Notes under the pieces: model-generated | What the model was told of the DNA's origin: nothing | Database searches by the model: none | Seen by the model: only the letters and a program-made list of their open reading frames with translations | Shown here: positions 54,214 through 63,035 of the stretch, piece by piece | How the letters are laid out: every line of letters starts with the position of its first letter | How positions within the stretch are numbered: position 1 is the stretch's first letter | Position numbers and translations under genes: made by a program | Source of the DNA: an uncultured Prevotellaceae bacterium | GTDB taxonomy: Bacteria; Bacteroidota; Bacteroidia; Bacteroidales; Bacteroidaceae | Assembly (NCBI GenBank): GCA_946415365.1 | Contig: CAMKSE010000017.1 | Span: 1-64,000, forward strand | Length of the DNA stretch: 64,000 nucleotides | Direction: 5' to 3'

Positions 54214-56754
54214 ATGAAAAGAATATATATACTCATATTGTGCCTTGTTGCCATGAGCGTAAGAGCACAACAGTTATCGCACGATTTCCAGAATGCATCG
54301 CTCAGCGAGGCCCTCATCTGGATTGATAATGCCCAGGATCATTATAAGCTGAACTTTATTTTCGACGAGCTGGAGGACTTTACTGTGACCACCCGTTTGG
54401 AGAATGCTTCTGTCAGCGATGCCGTTCGTCAGGTGTGCGGATTCTATCCCATGCACCTCACCTTCGATAACCAGGACATCTTCATCGAGTGTACCCAGAA
54501 AGAGGACACAAAGGTGATCGGACGGGTGGTCGATGGCAATGGGGACCCCATCGAATTCGCCAACATTTCCCTGCTGCATGATGAAGCATTTATCAATGGC
54601 GGCGTGAGCAACGAGAACGGCGACTTCGTGATTCCCTGCAAGGCGCAGCAAGTGATGGTCAAAGTGTCGTATATCGGCTATAAGACGGTTACTCGGAACG
54701 TCAGCGTGGGCAACATCGGCACCATCACTCTCCAGCCCGAGACCTATATGGTGAAAGGTGTGGAGATCAAGGGTGAGATTCCGCAGTACAAAAGCGCTCA
54801 GGGCGGTATGACGGTGGATGTGCAACACTCTATCCTGCACGATGTAGGCACAGCCGATGACCTGCTCTCGATGATACCGATGGTGGAAGGTAAGGACGGA
54901 AAGTTTGAGGTGCTGGCCAAGGGCGAGCCTGAGATATACATCAATAACAAAAAGGTACGCGATCCCAGCGAACTGAAGCAACTGAAGTCTGTAGATATTA
55001 AGAGTGTGGATGTGATTACTGCCCCTGGTGCCAGATATAATGCCGAGGTGAATGCTGTGATCCGCATCAAGACGCTGAAGTCGCAAGGCGACGGCCTGAG
55101 TCTGATGGCGACCACTCAGACGTGGAAGAACAACAAGTGGAACAACTACGACGACCTGACCTTGAAATATCGTACAGGCGGACTGGAGGCTTTTGCTACC
55201 ATAGCCCTCGACAACGGCCACTATAGCAACGATCAGGATGACGATCAAGAATTGCATATTACTAAAGACCTGTTTAATGTCCATGCTGATTTGCCAGTAA
55301 GGAGCACCTGGACAGAACTTCAGTACAAGGCAGGTGTAAGCTACGATTTCAACGCCGACCATTCCATCGGACTGAGTTTCTCGTCGCAGAAGCTCTTTTA
55401 CGGAGCCTTCAAGTCGGACATGATGCAGCACTATCTCAAGAACGGTTCCTTTGACGGTAATGTTCGTCTTACAACAGATATCCGCGAAAAAGACAAGCCC
55501 GTATGGGAACTGAATGGCTACTATCTAGGCAAGGCAGGCAAACTGGGAATCGACCTCAACACCACCGTGTTGCGACAGGGATCGGAGAATAATAACAACC
55601 AACTGGAGACGAGCGAACAATACGGCAGCCGTACCATCACCACCCTGACCAATGAAGACCGTAGGATGGTGGCAGGTAAACTGGTGCTGACCTATCCCGT
55701 ATGGAAAGGAGAACTGAGTGGAGGTTCGGAGGCAACAAGTACAAGAAGTCAGGGCCATAACTACAATCAGGAGAACATTATACCAGAGTCGGACACAGAG
55801 ATGAAGGAGAATAATATCGCCGGCTTTGCCGAATACAATCTGCAACTGGGTCAATGGCATCTGAATGCAGGTCTCAGATATGAGCATGTGGCGGCAGAAT
55901 ACACCTCGTTCGGCATTAAGCAGGAGGAACCCAGTCGTACCTATAATGATTGGTTTCCCAACCTCTCGGCAGCGTGGCAGAAGGGCAAGTGGGGTGCGCA
56001 ATTGAGTTACAGTAAGCGTATCACCCGTCCGCCATACAACATGTTGACTTCCATGATCGTGTACGACAGTCGTATGCTCTACGAAGGCGGTAACCCGCTG
56101 TTGCGTCCTTCTGTTCGACAGAGCATCGACTTCAACCTTACCTATTCGTGGCTGAACTTCATGACAGGTTTTACACGCGAGAACGACTTCTTTACCCACG
56201 TCGGCCAGATCTACGACGAAATTAACGAGATTGCCATCTTCAGGCCCGACAACTTCGACCACCAGGATCGTGTCTATGCCACCCTCGTCGCTTCGCCCAA
56301 ATTCGGCTTCTGGCAGCCACAGGCCACGCTGCACTACTACCAGCAGATGTTCGATGCCGAGAAGTACGGAGCGCCTGAGAAACTGAACAAGCCCGAATTC
56401 AGCTTCACTCTGAATAGTTGGTTCGAGATCCATCCGACGGCTAAGGCTCTGGTGCAGATGAGCTATACAGGCAGCAATCACTGGGGATTCATGTATCGCG
56501 GCAGCTGTTTCATGGTGAACGCCCGTCTGCAAAAGACCTTCTTGAAGGGACAGCTGTCAGCTACGCTTTATGCCAACGACATCTTCCGTACGGCCAAGAA
56601 CAAGATAACCACCTATTATGCCATCGGCCAGACGGCCCAGGATATCTACGCTTATACGCAATGTGTGGGATTAACCCTCAGTTACAACTTCAACGTCAGC
56701 AATTCGAAATATAAGGGAACAGGTGCCGGTAACGAAGAACGAAACAGACTCTAA
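54214..56754 (+). CDS. Outer-membrane receptor with STN signalling domain
   Basis: The 846-aa protein has a signal peptide (1-19), an STN domain (about 20-95: ASLSEALIWIDNAQDHYKLN, FIFDELEDFTVT), a carboxypeptidase-like domain (VIGRVVDGNGDPIEFANISL), a plug (AKGEPEIYINNKKVRDPSEL, TAPGARYNAEVNAVIRI) and a beta-barrel. The tail NSKYKGTGAGNEERNRL matches two other receptors here. The STN domain and the sigma/anti-sigma genes just upstream show it is a transducer that both imports and signals. The ligand is unknown. Confidence 0.92.
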   Translation: MKRIYILILCLVAMSVRAQQLSHDFQNASLSEALIWIDNAQDHYKLNFIFDELEDFTVTTRLENASVSDAVRQVCGFYPMHLTFDNQDIFIECTQKEDTKVIGRVVDGNGDPIEFANISLLHDEAFINGGVSNENGDFVIPCKAQQVMVKVSYIGYKTVTRNVSVGNIGTITLQPETYMVKGVEIKGEIPQYKSAQGGMTVDVQHSILHDVGTADDLLSMIPMVEGKDGKFEVLAKGEPEIYINNKKVRDPSELKQLKSVDIKSVDVITAPGARYNAEVNAVIRIKTLKSQGDGLSLMATTQTWKNNKWNNYDDLTLKYRTGGLEAFATIALDNGHYSNDQDDDQELHITKDLFNVHADLPVRSTWTELQYKAGVSYDFNADHSIGLSFSSQKLFYGAFKSDMMQHYLKNGSFDGNVRLTTDIREKDKPVWELNGYYLGKAGKLGIDLNTTVLRQGSENNNNQLETSEQYGSRTITTLTNEDRRMVAGKLVLTYPVWKGELSGGSEATSTRSQGHNYNQENIIPESDTEMKENNIAGFAEYNLQLGQWHLNAGLRYEHVAAEYTSFGIKQEEPSRTYNDWFPNLSAAWQKGKWGAQLSYSKRITRPPYNMLTSMIVYDSRMLYEGGNPLLRPSVRQSIDFNLTYSWLNFMTGFTRENDFFTHVGQIYDEINEIAIFRPDNFDHQDRVYATLVASPKFGFWQPQATLHYYQQMFDAEKYGAPEKLNKPEFSFTLNSWFEIHPTAKALVQMSYTGSNHWGFMYRGSCFMVNARLQKTFLKGQLSATLYANDIFRTAKNKITTYYAIGQTAQDIYAYTQCVGLTLSYNFNVSNSKYKGTGAGNEERNRL

Positions 56755-56807
56755 ATAGCAAAGTGAATGAAAACATACAGTTGATATCATAATAAATCAA
56801 AATTCTT

Positions 56808-56852
56808 GGGGCAATATACAAGATTTCTCTATATTTTTTGTATATTTGCCCC
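56808..56852. promoter_or_regulatory. Inverted repeat holding a promoter box
   Basis: GGGGCAATATACAA (56808-56821) and TTGTATATTTGCCCC (56838-56852) pair as an imperfect dyad. The right arm contains TATATTTG, the -7 box of the sensor gene at 56894. The dyad may be its operator. Confidence 0.55.
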
Positions 56853-56893
56853 ATGAATTATGAATTATATAACAACTAGGCTTCGGGACAGAT

Positions 56894-58018
56894 ATGGGAA
56901 ATAGACTATTACAGAAGATACGGACATCGTTCACCACACAGCTGACACTATGGGTGGCGAGTTTCGTAACGGTCATCTGTGTAGTTGTCATCAGTCTGCT
57001 GGCACTATTCTCGCAGGACGTCATCTTCGAAGAGTCGGTGGACACGACGCTGCAGGCGCTGGAGAATACGGCGCTGCGAATAGACAACACGCTACGACAG
57101 GAGGAAATGTCAGCGCGATTGGCAAACGGATGGGGCAACGAGAGCCGCCAGACTCGCTTGGATGGCAGAGCCGCAACAGCCGGAGGCGAGGCCAATGGGC
57201 GAATGAGAGTGAACCGTGCAGCCATAGAACGGCTCATCGAGGAGAACGGCTGCCTGACCAAGTTAAGGCGATCGCTACCCAACGCAGAGCTTTATGTCAC
57301 CCGTCGCGACAGCACCCAGTTCGGAATCTTCATTGCTGGCGAAGAGAGCGGCTACCGAAAAATGGTACACGAGGATCGCGAGATGTTCATCTTCACGCAG
57401 CCCTTGGGCGACAGGCCGTTTGTTCTCACGGCAGTATGTCCGGCTGACGACATCTATGGCAGGTATTCGCGCATGCAGTGGTTCCTGCTGCTCAGAGGCG
57501 TGGGCGGCGTGCTGATCCTGCTGTTCGTACTCTACCTGGTTGTGGGTCGCCACCTGCGACCATTACACTGGCTGGCAGACTCGGCACAAGGCATCGCCAA
57601 TGGTGACCTCGACACCCCCATCGCTGACACTCGCCGCGAGGACGAGTCGGGCCGACTCCAGAACAGTCTGGCAAAGATGCGGCAGTCTCTGAAGGCCTAT
57701 ATGACGGAGATGCAGCAGAAACAGGCGATGTTGAGCAGTCAGAATGTTGAACTGAAAACCGCATACGACGAGATACAGGCATATGAGGAGAAGAAGATGA
57801 ACTTCGTTCGAGACATGACAACGCAAATGGCCAAGCCGGTGGAGAGTCTCTGCCAGCAGGCCGAGCGTATCTGCCATGACGCTACTTCGATGACAAAGGC
57901 TGCCCACGCCCGACCGAAGGTCAAGGAGGAGATGGCGCAGCGGCAACTGGTCATCATGAAGGACTCTGAGACTATCACGCAATTGTTGGATAAATTAATG
58001 AAAGAGACAGCCCTATGA
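56894..58018 (+). CDS. HAMP sensor protein with degenerate histidine box and no ATPase domain
   Basis: The 374-aa protein has a membrane helix (LTLWVASFVTVICVVVISLL), a periplasmic domain (about 41-195), a second helix (FLLLRGVGGVLILLFVLYLV), a HAMP domain (about 222-270, DEDESGRLQNSLAKMRQSL type) and a coiled coil. It ends in a DHp-like two-helix region. The expected H-box reads NFVRDMTTQMAKPVESLC, with Thr in place of His, and the protein ends soon after (LMKETAL). There is no ATP-binding domain. It overlaps the next, similar gene by ATGA, so a hetero-oligomer is plausible. Confidence 0.82.
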   Translation: MGNRLLQKIRTSFTTQLTLWVASFVTVICVVVISLLALFSQDVIFEESVDTTLQALENTALRIDNTLRQEEMSARLANGWGNESRQTRLDGRAATAGGEANGRMRVNRAAIERLIEENGCLTKLRRSLPNAELYVTRRDSTQFGIFIAGEESGYRKMVHEDREMFIFTQPLGDRPFVLTAVCPADDIYGRYSRMQWFLLLRGVGGVLILLFVLYLVVGRHLRPLHWLADSAQGIANGDLDTPIADTRREDESGRLQNSLAKMRQSLKAYMTEMQQKQAMLSSQNVELKTAYDEIQAYEEKKMNFVRDMTTQMAKPVESLCQQAERICHDATSMTKAAHARPKVKEEMAQRQLVIMKDSETITQLLDKLMKETAL

Positions 58019-59460
58019 AACGACTCATGCGCTACATCCAACAGCATCTCTCGCTGCGCCTCGGATTGATCATCACGCTCATCATCGCTGGAGCCTTCTC
58101 GCTGCTGTTCGATATCCTATTCTATCACGGCAAACAAGATCTCCAACGTGCAGCCATCGACCACGCCACACAACTCCTGGACAATACCGCTGAGCGCATC
58201 ACCGGCATTATGGACGAGACGGAACTCGTAACCAACTTCATGGCCATTACCGTGCCAAACCACCTGACGCCAGACTCACTGTTGATCTTCTCTCGGCGAG
58301 GGGTCGAAGAGAATGATTTCCTCACCGGCCTTGCCATCTCGATGGAACCCAATTTCTTCCCCGAGATGGGACGCTATTATTCCGCCTACTCGCTACGCGG
58401 GCCAGACAGTATCACCACCGTAAGGGAGGGGCCATTCGAGTACTTCGAAGCCGTGTGGTACAAGACACCACGTTCGCTTGGCACCAGTTGTTGGACAGAC
58501 GCCTTCGATGATTACAATGAGGGCACGCTCTCGTCGCCAGACATCATGACCTCCTATTGCTGTCCGATGCGCGACGCCGAAGGCCGTTACCTCGGCTCCA
58601 TCACCGCAAGCCTCACGCTGAAGTGGCTTTCGGAGGCAGTAACCAGGCTGCAGCCATACCCCAACTCCTCGGCCATCATGATAGGCCGCGACGGCAAATA
58701 TCTGGTCCATCCCGATACCGCGAAGCTCTTCCGCGAGACCATCTTCAGCGACGCAGCCCCCGAAGCGCGCCGCGACATAGAAACACTGGGTCGTTCGATG
58801 CTCGCCGGACGAAGCGGCATGGTAGAGACAATCGTCGACGGCAACGATGCATTCATCTTCTTCCGTCCGTTGGAGCGCACAGGCTGGAGCATCGCCATCG
58901 TTTGTCCCGAAAGCGATGTCTTTGCCCGCTACAACCGCATACTCACTATCGTCTGGACCATCATCGGCATCGGCCTGCTGCTGTTGCTCATCGTGTGCTA
59001 CCAGATCGTGCGCCGCGCCATTCAGCCACTGAAACAGCTGGACTACGAGGCCCAGCGCATAGCCGAGGGCCATTTCGAGACCAACCTCACAGAGAGTCCG
59101 CGACAAGACAGCATAGGCCGGCTGCAGAACAGTTTCATACGCATGCAGCAGTCACTTGCAACATCCGTGAACGACATACTTAGCGTGAATGCCGAGCTGG
59201 AGCAGCGCAACGAGGAACTCACCCGCGCCTACCAGCTACAGCTCAACACCAACCGCGAGAAAGCAGCCTTCATCCAGAAGATGTACCACGAGATACGCAC
59301 CCCGCTCAACATCATCTGCGGCTTTACCCAGGTTCTCACCACGAGCCTACCCGACCTGCCTGCCGATGAAGTGGCAGACATCACGGGCCGCATCTCGGAG
59401 AGTGCCTCTGACATCGCCCGCCTCGCCAAGGATCTCGACAAGGCTGCCAACTCCAATTAA
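58015..59460 (+). CDS. Cache-HAMP sensor protein with intact H-box but no ATPase domain
   Basis: The 481-aa protein has a membrane helix (LGLIITLIIAGAFSLLFDIL), a dCache-like periplasmic sensor (about 40-300; SPDIMTSYCCPMRDAEGRYL, GRDGKYLVHPDTAKLF, MVETIVDGNDAFIFFRPLER), a second helix, HAMP (AQRIAEGHFETNLTESPRQD) and a DHp helix with AAFIQKMYHEIRTPLNIICG, a good H-box with its His. The protein stops after the second DHp helix (ARLAKDLDKAANSN), without N, G1, F or G2 boxes. It might be phosphorylated by another kinase or signal through conformation. Confidence 0.85.
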   Translation: MKRLMRYIQQHLSLRLGLIITLIIAGAFSLLFDILFYHGKQDLQRAAIDHATQLLDNTAERITGIMDETELVTNFMAITVPNHLTPDSLLIFSRRGVEENDFLTGLAISMEPNFFPEMGRYYSAYSLRGPDSITTVREGPFEYFEAVWYKTPRSLGTSCWTDAFDDYNEGTLSSPDIMTSYCCPMRDAEGRYLGSITASLTLKWLSEAVTRLQPYPNSSAIMIGRDGKYLVHPDTAKLFRETIFSDAAPEARRDIETLGRSMLAGRSGMVETIVDGNDAFIFFRPLERTGWSIAIVCPESDVFARYNRILTIVWTIIGIGLLLLLIVCYQIVRRAIQPLKQLDYEAQRIAEGHFETNLTESPRQDSIGRLQNSFIRMQQSLATSVNDILSVNAELEQRNEELTRAYQLQLNTNREKAAFIQKMYHEIRTPLNIICGFTQVLTTSLPDLPADEVADITGRISESASDIARLAKDLDKAANSN

Positions 59461-59475
59461 GAATTTGAAGGAGAA

Positions 59476-60597
59476 ATGTACAAAACCCGTTTCCTACCCA
59501 ATACACGAATCGATGTGGCCGATGCCCTGCGAGGAATCGCTGTGGCAGGCATCATCTTGTATCACTCCGTAGAGCACTTCGACATCTTTACCCAAGAGCC
59601 GATCGTGCATCCGCTGCCGTGCGACCAGACGGTCGCCGACGTGCTGGCCTGGCTGCTATCAGGCAAGATGTACGGCATCTTCGCCATGCTCTTCGGACTG
59701 AGCTTTTTTATTATGAACGACAACCAGCAGCAGAAGGGCAAGTGCTTCTCTGGCCGCTTCGCCTGGCGCATGTGCCTGCTCTTTATGTTTGGCGTCATCA
59801 ACGTGGCCTTCTACGATGGCGACATCCTGATGCTCTACGCGTGCTACGGTCTGTTGCTCATTCCCGTCAGTTATCTGCCGTCGAAATGGGTGTGGTGCAT
59901 CATCGTCCTGCTGGCTATCCAGCCCGTGGAAATGTTCTGTCTGCTGACGGGTACCACCATCGACCACACCAGACTCTTTGAGATCTACAACCAGACCATC
60001 GCCCTGCACGAACATGGCACGTTCTGGGAGAATGTCGTGAACAACGTCAGATATGGTTTTGAGTTGAATCTGCGCTTCAATGTCTTTAGCGGACGACTGA
60101 CGCAACTGCTCTGCCTCTTTATCCTCGGCATGCAGTTAGGGCGCCAGAGGCTGTTTTATAACGAGGGGCGTAACCTGAAGATATGGCATAGCATCCTCAT
60201 TTGCTCAGCCATCATCGTCATTGCGCTGAGTTTTGTGGACTTTGGCGAACTCGACACGTGGCTCCACCCCATCTACAACCTCATCATCCTGCTGATGATT
60301 GTCTCGGCGGTGGTCTCGGCGTGGTATGCCTTTGAGGGCGTTAGAAGTGTGCTCCATCACCTCTGCATCTTCGGCCGCATGAGTCTTACCAACTATCTGC
60401 TGCAGTCCATCATCGGCTGCGCCATCTTCTGCGGCTATGGTCTGGCCTGCTACCGCCTCTTAGGCATTACCTACGCCGTGATGGTAGGATGCGGAATGGT
60501 CATCGTCCAGTACCTTTTCGCCCGCTTCTGGTTTAGCAGCCATCAGCGCGGACCGTTAGAAGGCTTGTGGAGAAAACTGACATGGATTAATATTTAA
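59476..60597 (+). CDS. DUF418 membrane protein
   Basis: The 373-aa protein starts with RIDVADALRGIAVAGIILYHSVEHF, the N-terminal signature of the YeiB/DUF418 group. It has about ten membrane helices and ends with LHHLCIFGRMSLTNYLLQSI and VMVGCGMVIVQYLFARFWF and a basic tail (RGPLEGLWRKLTWI). The family is related to membrane acyltransferases; its biochemical role is not firmly known. It starts 16 bp after the second sensor gene and ends 13 bp before the SDR gene, so all may form one operon. Confidence 0.87.
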   Translation: MYKTRFLPNTRIDVADALRGIAVAGIILYHSVEHFDIFTQEPIVHPLPCDQTVADVLAWLLSGKMYGIFAMLFGLSFFIMNDNQQQKGKCFSGRFAWRMCLLFMFGVINVAFYDGDILMLYACYGLLLIPVSYLPSKWVWCIIVLLAIQPVEMFCLLTGTTIDHTRLFEIYNQTIALHEHGTFWENVVNNVRYGFELNLRFNVFSGRLTQLLCLFILGMQLGRQRLFYNEGRNLKIWHSILICSAIIVIALSFVDFGELDTWLHPIYNLIILLMIVSAVVSAWYAFEGVRSVLHHLCIFGRMSLTNYLLQSIIGCAIFCGYGLACYRLLGITYAVMVGCGMVIVQYLFARFWFSSHQRGPLEGLWRKLTWINI

Positions 60598-60610
60598 ACG
60601 AAATAAGAGT

Positions 60611-61366
60611 ATGAACAAGATCGTATTGATTACAGGAGCCACAAGCGGGATCGGTCTCGCCTGTGCAAGGAAGTTCGCTGCAAATGGCGACAAAGTGATT
60701 CTGACGGGGAGAAACGAACAACGTCTGAATGAGATCAAGAAGTCTTTGACGGAAAAGGGCACGGACGTGCTGACGCTGGCTTTCGACGTGAGAGACCGAG
60801 AGAAGGCGGCGAAGTACATTCAGGAGTTGCCGGCTGAGTGGCAGCAGATTGACGTGCTGGTGAACAACGCCGGACTGGCACTGGGCCTGGAGCCCGAGTA
60901 TGAGGGCAATCCCGACGACTGGGAAACGATGATCGACACGAATATCAAGGGTCTGCTCACGATGACGCGCCTCGTAGTGCCCGGCATGGTGGCCCGTAAT
61001 CGCGGACACATCATCAACGTCGGTTCTGTAGCTGGCGACGCAGCCTACGCCGGGGGCAACGTCTATTGCGCCACGAAAGCTGCCGTGAAAGCACTCTCCG
61101 ACGGCCTGCGCATCGATGTAGCCAATACCGCCGTCCGCGTCACCAACCTGAAGCCCGGACTGGTGGAGACCAACTTCAGCAATGTCCGTTTCAAGGGTGA
61201 TGAAGAGCGTGCAAAGAAACTTTATACAGGCATCAAGCCCCTGACGGGCGACGATATTGCCGACGTGGCCGTCTTTGCCGCCAATGCCCCTGAGCACGTA
61301 CAGATTGCCGAGGTGCTGATCCTGGCCACCCATCAGGCCAGCGGCAGCGTCATCGTCAGGAAATAG
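60611..61366 (+). CDS. Short-chain dehydrogenase/reductase (YdfG-like)
   Basis: The 251-aa protein has the NAD(P) loop TGATSGIG (8-15), NNAG (about 88-91), the catalytic Ser in INVGSVAG and Tyr/Lys in YCATK (about 154-158). It matches SDRs that oxidise L-allo-threonine and related 3-hydroxy acids (YdfG type) and probably prefers NADP. The substrate is inferred from overall likeness. It is the last gene before a repeat-rich intergenic stretch of about 950 bp. Confidence 0.9.
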   Translation: MNKIVLITGATSGIGLACARKFAANGDKVILTGRNEQRLNEIKKSLTEKGTDVLTLAFDVRDREKAAKYIQELPAEWQQIDVLVNNAGLALGLEPEYEGNPDDWETMIDTNIKGLLTMTRLVVPGMVARNRGHIINVGSVAGDAAYAGGNVYCATKAAVKALSDGLRIDVANTAVRVTNLKPGLVETNFSNVRFKGDEERAKKLYTGIKPLTGDDIADVAVFAANAPEHVQIAEVLILATHQASGSVIVRK

Positions 61367-61550
61367 ACAACAAACTTTCCACATCACCATAAAGGGGAGC
61401 CTGCAAAGAGCGCTGCGTATCACACAGGGAACTCCCCATTGTGATAATGAAAACCATAGTTCGATAACTCACGCATATCGCAAAAACAAGTAAGAAGTGT
61501 GCCCCTCTACACCTTTTTAGGTTAATCATCTGATTATCAGAGCTATTTTG

Positions 61551-61602
61551 GGGTGCACACTTCGCAAAAAGTGTGCACCCACTCTACACCCACTCTACAC
61601 CC
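61551..61602. repeat. Perfect hairpin followed by 11-bp direct repeats
   Basis: GGGTGCACACTT (61551-61562) and its exact complement (61569-61580) have a 6-nt loop. Two copies of ACTCTACACCC follow at 61581-61591 and 61592-61602. A related word (AAGTGTGCCCCTCTACACC) lies at 61494-61512. Confidence 0.7.
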
Positions 61603-61623
61603 TGCAAAAATAGGACTCTTGCA

Positions 61624-61689
61624 TTTGAGTATAGCCGAACGGTCGTTTGAGTACAGCCGAACAACCGTTTGAGTATAGGCGAACGGTTG
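61624..61689. repeat. 22-bp direct repeat array, three units (TTTGAGTAyAG type)
   Basis: Units start at 61624, 61646 and 61668 with exact 22-bp spacing and read TTTGAGTAYAGSCGAAC plus five variable bases. The unit centres are CCGAACGG or CCGAACAACC. No spacer or CRISPR-like structure is present. Confidence 0.75.
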
Positions 61690-61872
61690 AGAAGGTAGGG
61701 TTAACTCCCTGCCCAGATAGGGCTTTACCCCTATCAGGAATGCCTTCTTACCTTGTAAAGGATGCCTTCCACGACCCGAAGAAGGCATCAGCACAACAAT
61801 AAGATGCCTTTCATGCATCCGTTACCTATTCACTACCTTCTTTGTTGTCCCATCACTCACACGTGAAACAGC

Positions 61873-61927
61873 TGAGTTAACTCGATTTGTCGTTTGAGTT
61901 AACTCGATCGATGTTTTGAGTTAACTC
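61873..61927. repeat. 22-bp array of GAGTTAACTC palindromes, three units
   Basis: TGAGTTAACTC begins at 61873, 61895 and 61917, again with exact 22-bp spacing. Each core is a perfect 10-bp palindrome; the spacers differ (GATTTGTCGTT and GATCGATGTTT). The stretch 61690-61872 has many copies of the word ATGCCTTC in both orientations and no gene. Confidence 0.75.
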
Positions 61928-62008
61928 ACGTATTTTTACTATACATAGCAAATTGGTCAGTAAGAAGTCATGAGGGTGCTTTATTCTTTGAGTAGTCGTT
62001 CAGCGATA

Positions 62009-62104
62009 TAAAAAAAGCCACCCGAAGGTGACTTTAAAATGGAGTAGTGTCGATCAAGTCTTGCTCCCCGCACTCAGCGGCGTAGTCAAAATATACATTC
62101 TGAC
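62009..62104 (-). ncRNA. Candidate small RNA, copy 2
   Basis: On the minus strand TATCTTTG (62116-62109) is followed by GCAGCGTCAGAATG and the conserved body TGACTACGCCGCTGAGTGCG. It ends with the hairpin AAGTCACC and GGTGGCTT (62015-62034) and a run of seven T. It matches copy 1 at 26624-26726 over the promoter, body and terminator. The gap 61928-62321 holds nothing else except a plus-strand TATCTTTG near 62200 with no gene after it. Confidence 0.6.
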
Positions 62105-62321
62105 GCTGCAAAGATAAGAACTATATTTCAAACTTCCAAGTTTTTTCGCCTTTTTTTCACTTTTTCGTCCAAAAGAGAATGACTTTCCAAAGTTTTTCGT
62201 ATCTTTGTAATCCATAGGGACGGTATTTGTGGTATAGTTTGTCACAATAGAACCGTCCATCGGTGCCCAAATGCCCTCATTTGCACCAGACTATTTACAT
62301 ATGATTGATTGGAAACATTAC

Positions 62322-62897
62322 CTATCTCCATTTCCCATCTGACAATAATCCTCCAGCCAACAGGCCAAATATAGCAGGGCCTAAAAGTCCAAAGAAGTAA
62401 ATCAAAATAAGAGTAACTATCACCGCACCAATAGCAGCAAATATTTTCCTACGCTCCTGCTGGCGAGCATACTCCTCCGCCTCCTGGGCCTCGCGCTCCA
62501 GTCGCTCCTCATATGTCGTCCTTCGCTGTGCTTCGTGCTCCAGCCTGCGACGGTGGCGGCGCTCAGCGTTCCTCTCCCTTTCTGTAAGAACCTTCTGCTC
62601 TTTATCATCTTTAAGAGGCGCATTGACAGAATCCTTCCTCTGAAGGATGACAGGAAGTACTTCTTCTTTCTTATCAACTACTTTTTTCAATTTTTCGAAA
62701 TCCACCTCTCCGTCCTTAACAGCATCAGGGAAGATCTCTCCAAGCTTCATTATTGTTTCTTGCAACTTATCGCCGGCGACTTCTTTTATGGGTTCTGTAA
62801 TTGCTACTTGAGTATTACTTGTCGTTTTTGTCTCAGGAAGAACAATAAGATCCTGATTCCCTGTACTGTTTTCAATTATATTTCTTTCCATAGACAT
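62322..62897 (-). CDS. Coiled-coil membrane protein with a methyltransferase-like N-terminal segment
   Basis: The 191-aa protein is acidic and unstructured at the start. It then has ETIMKLGEIFPDAVKDGEVD followed by FEKLKKVVD (about 47-75), which resembles the N-terminal segment of type III-like Mod methyltransferases. A long charged coiled coil follows (RERNAERRHRRRLEHEAQRR, EERLEREAQEAEEYARQQER) and one membrane segment (IFAAIGAVIVTLILIYFFGL) with a glycine-rich end. It may be a C-terminally anchored protein derived from a fusion. No function can be assigned. Confidence 0.65.
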   Translation of the reverse strand: MSMERNIIENSTGNQDLIVLPETKTTSNTQVAITEPIKEVAGDKLQETIMKLGEIFPDAVKDGEVDFEKLKKVVDKKEEVLPVILQRKDSVNAPLKDDKEQKVLTERERNAERRHRRRLEHEAQRRTTYEERLEREAQEAEEYARQQERRKIFAAIGAVIVTLILIYFFGLLGPAIFGLLAGGLLSDGKWR

Positions 62898-63035
62898 TGT
62901 AGTGGATTCTTTAGAAGTTTGTTTCGGAGAATCTAGGGGACTGGTGATTGATCTTGAAAGGAATCAAAGACCTGTCCCTCCAATCGTTATTATCGCCGCC
63001 GACATCACTGCCATACTACCATAACTCATATATGA

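Noticed and set aside
54274..55431. Long minus-strand frame opposite the STN receptor (385 codons)
   Set aside because: Shadow frame; the composition follows the reverse complement of receptor codons.
62964..63029. 21-codon minus-strand frame MSYGSMAVMSAAIITIGGTG
   Set aside because: It could be a hydrophobic micropeptide, but there is no promoter or family support.
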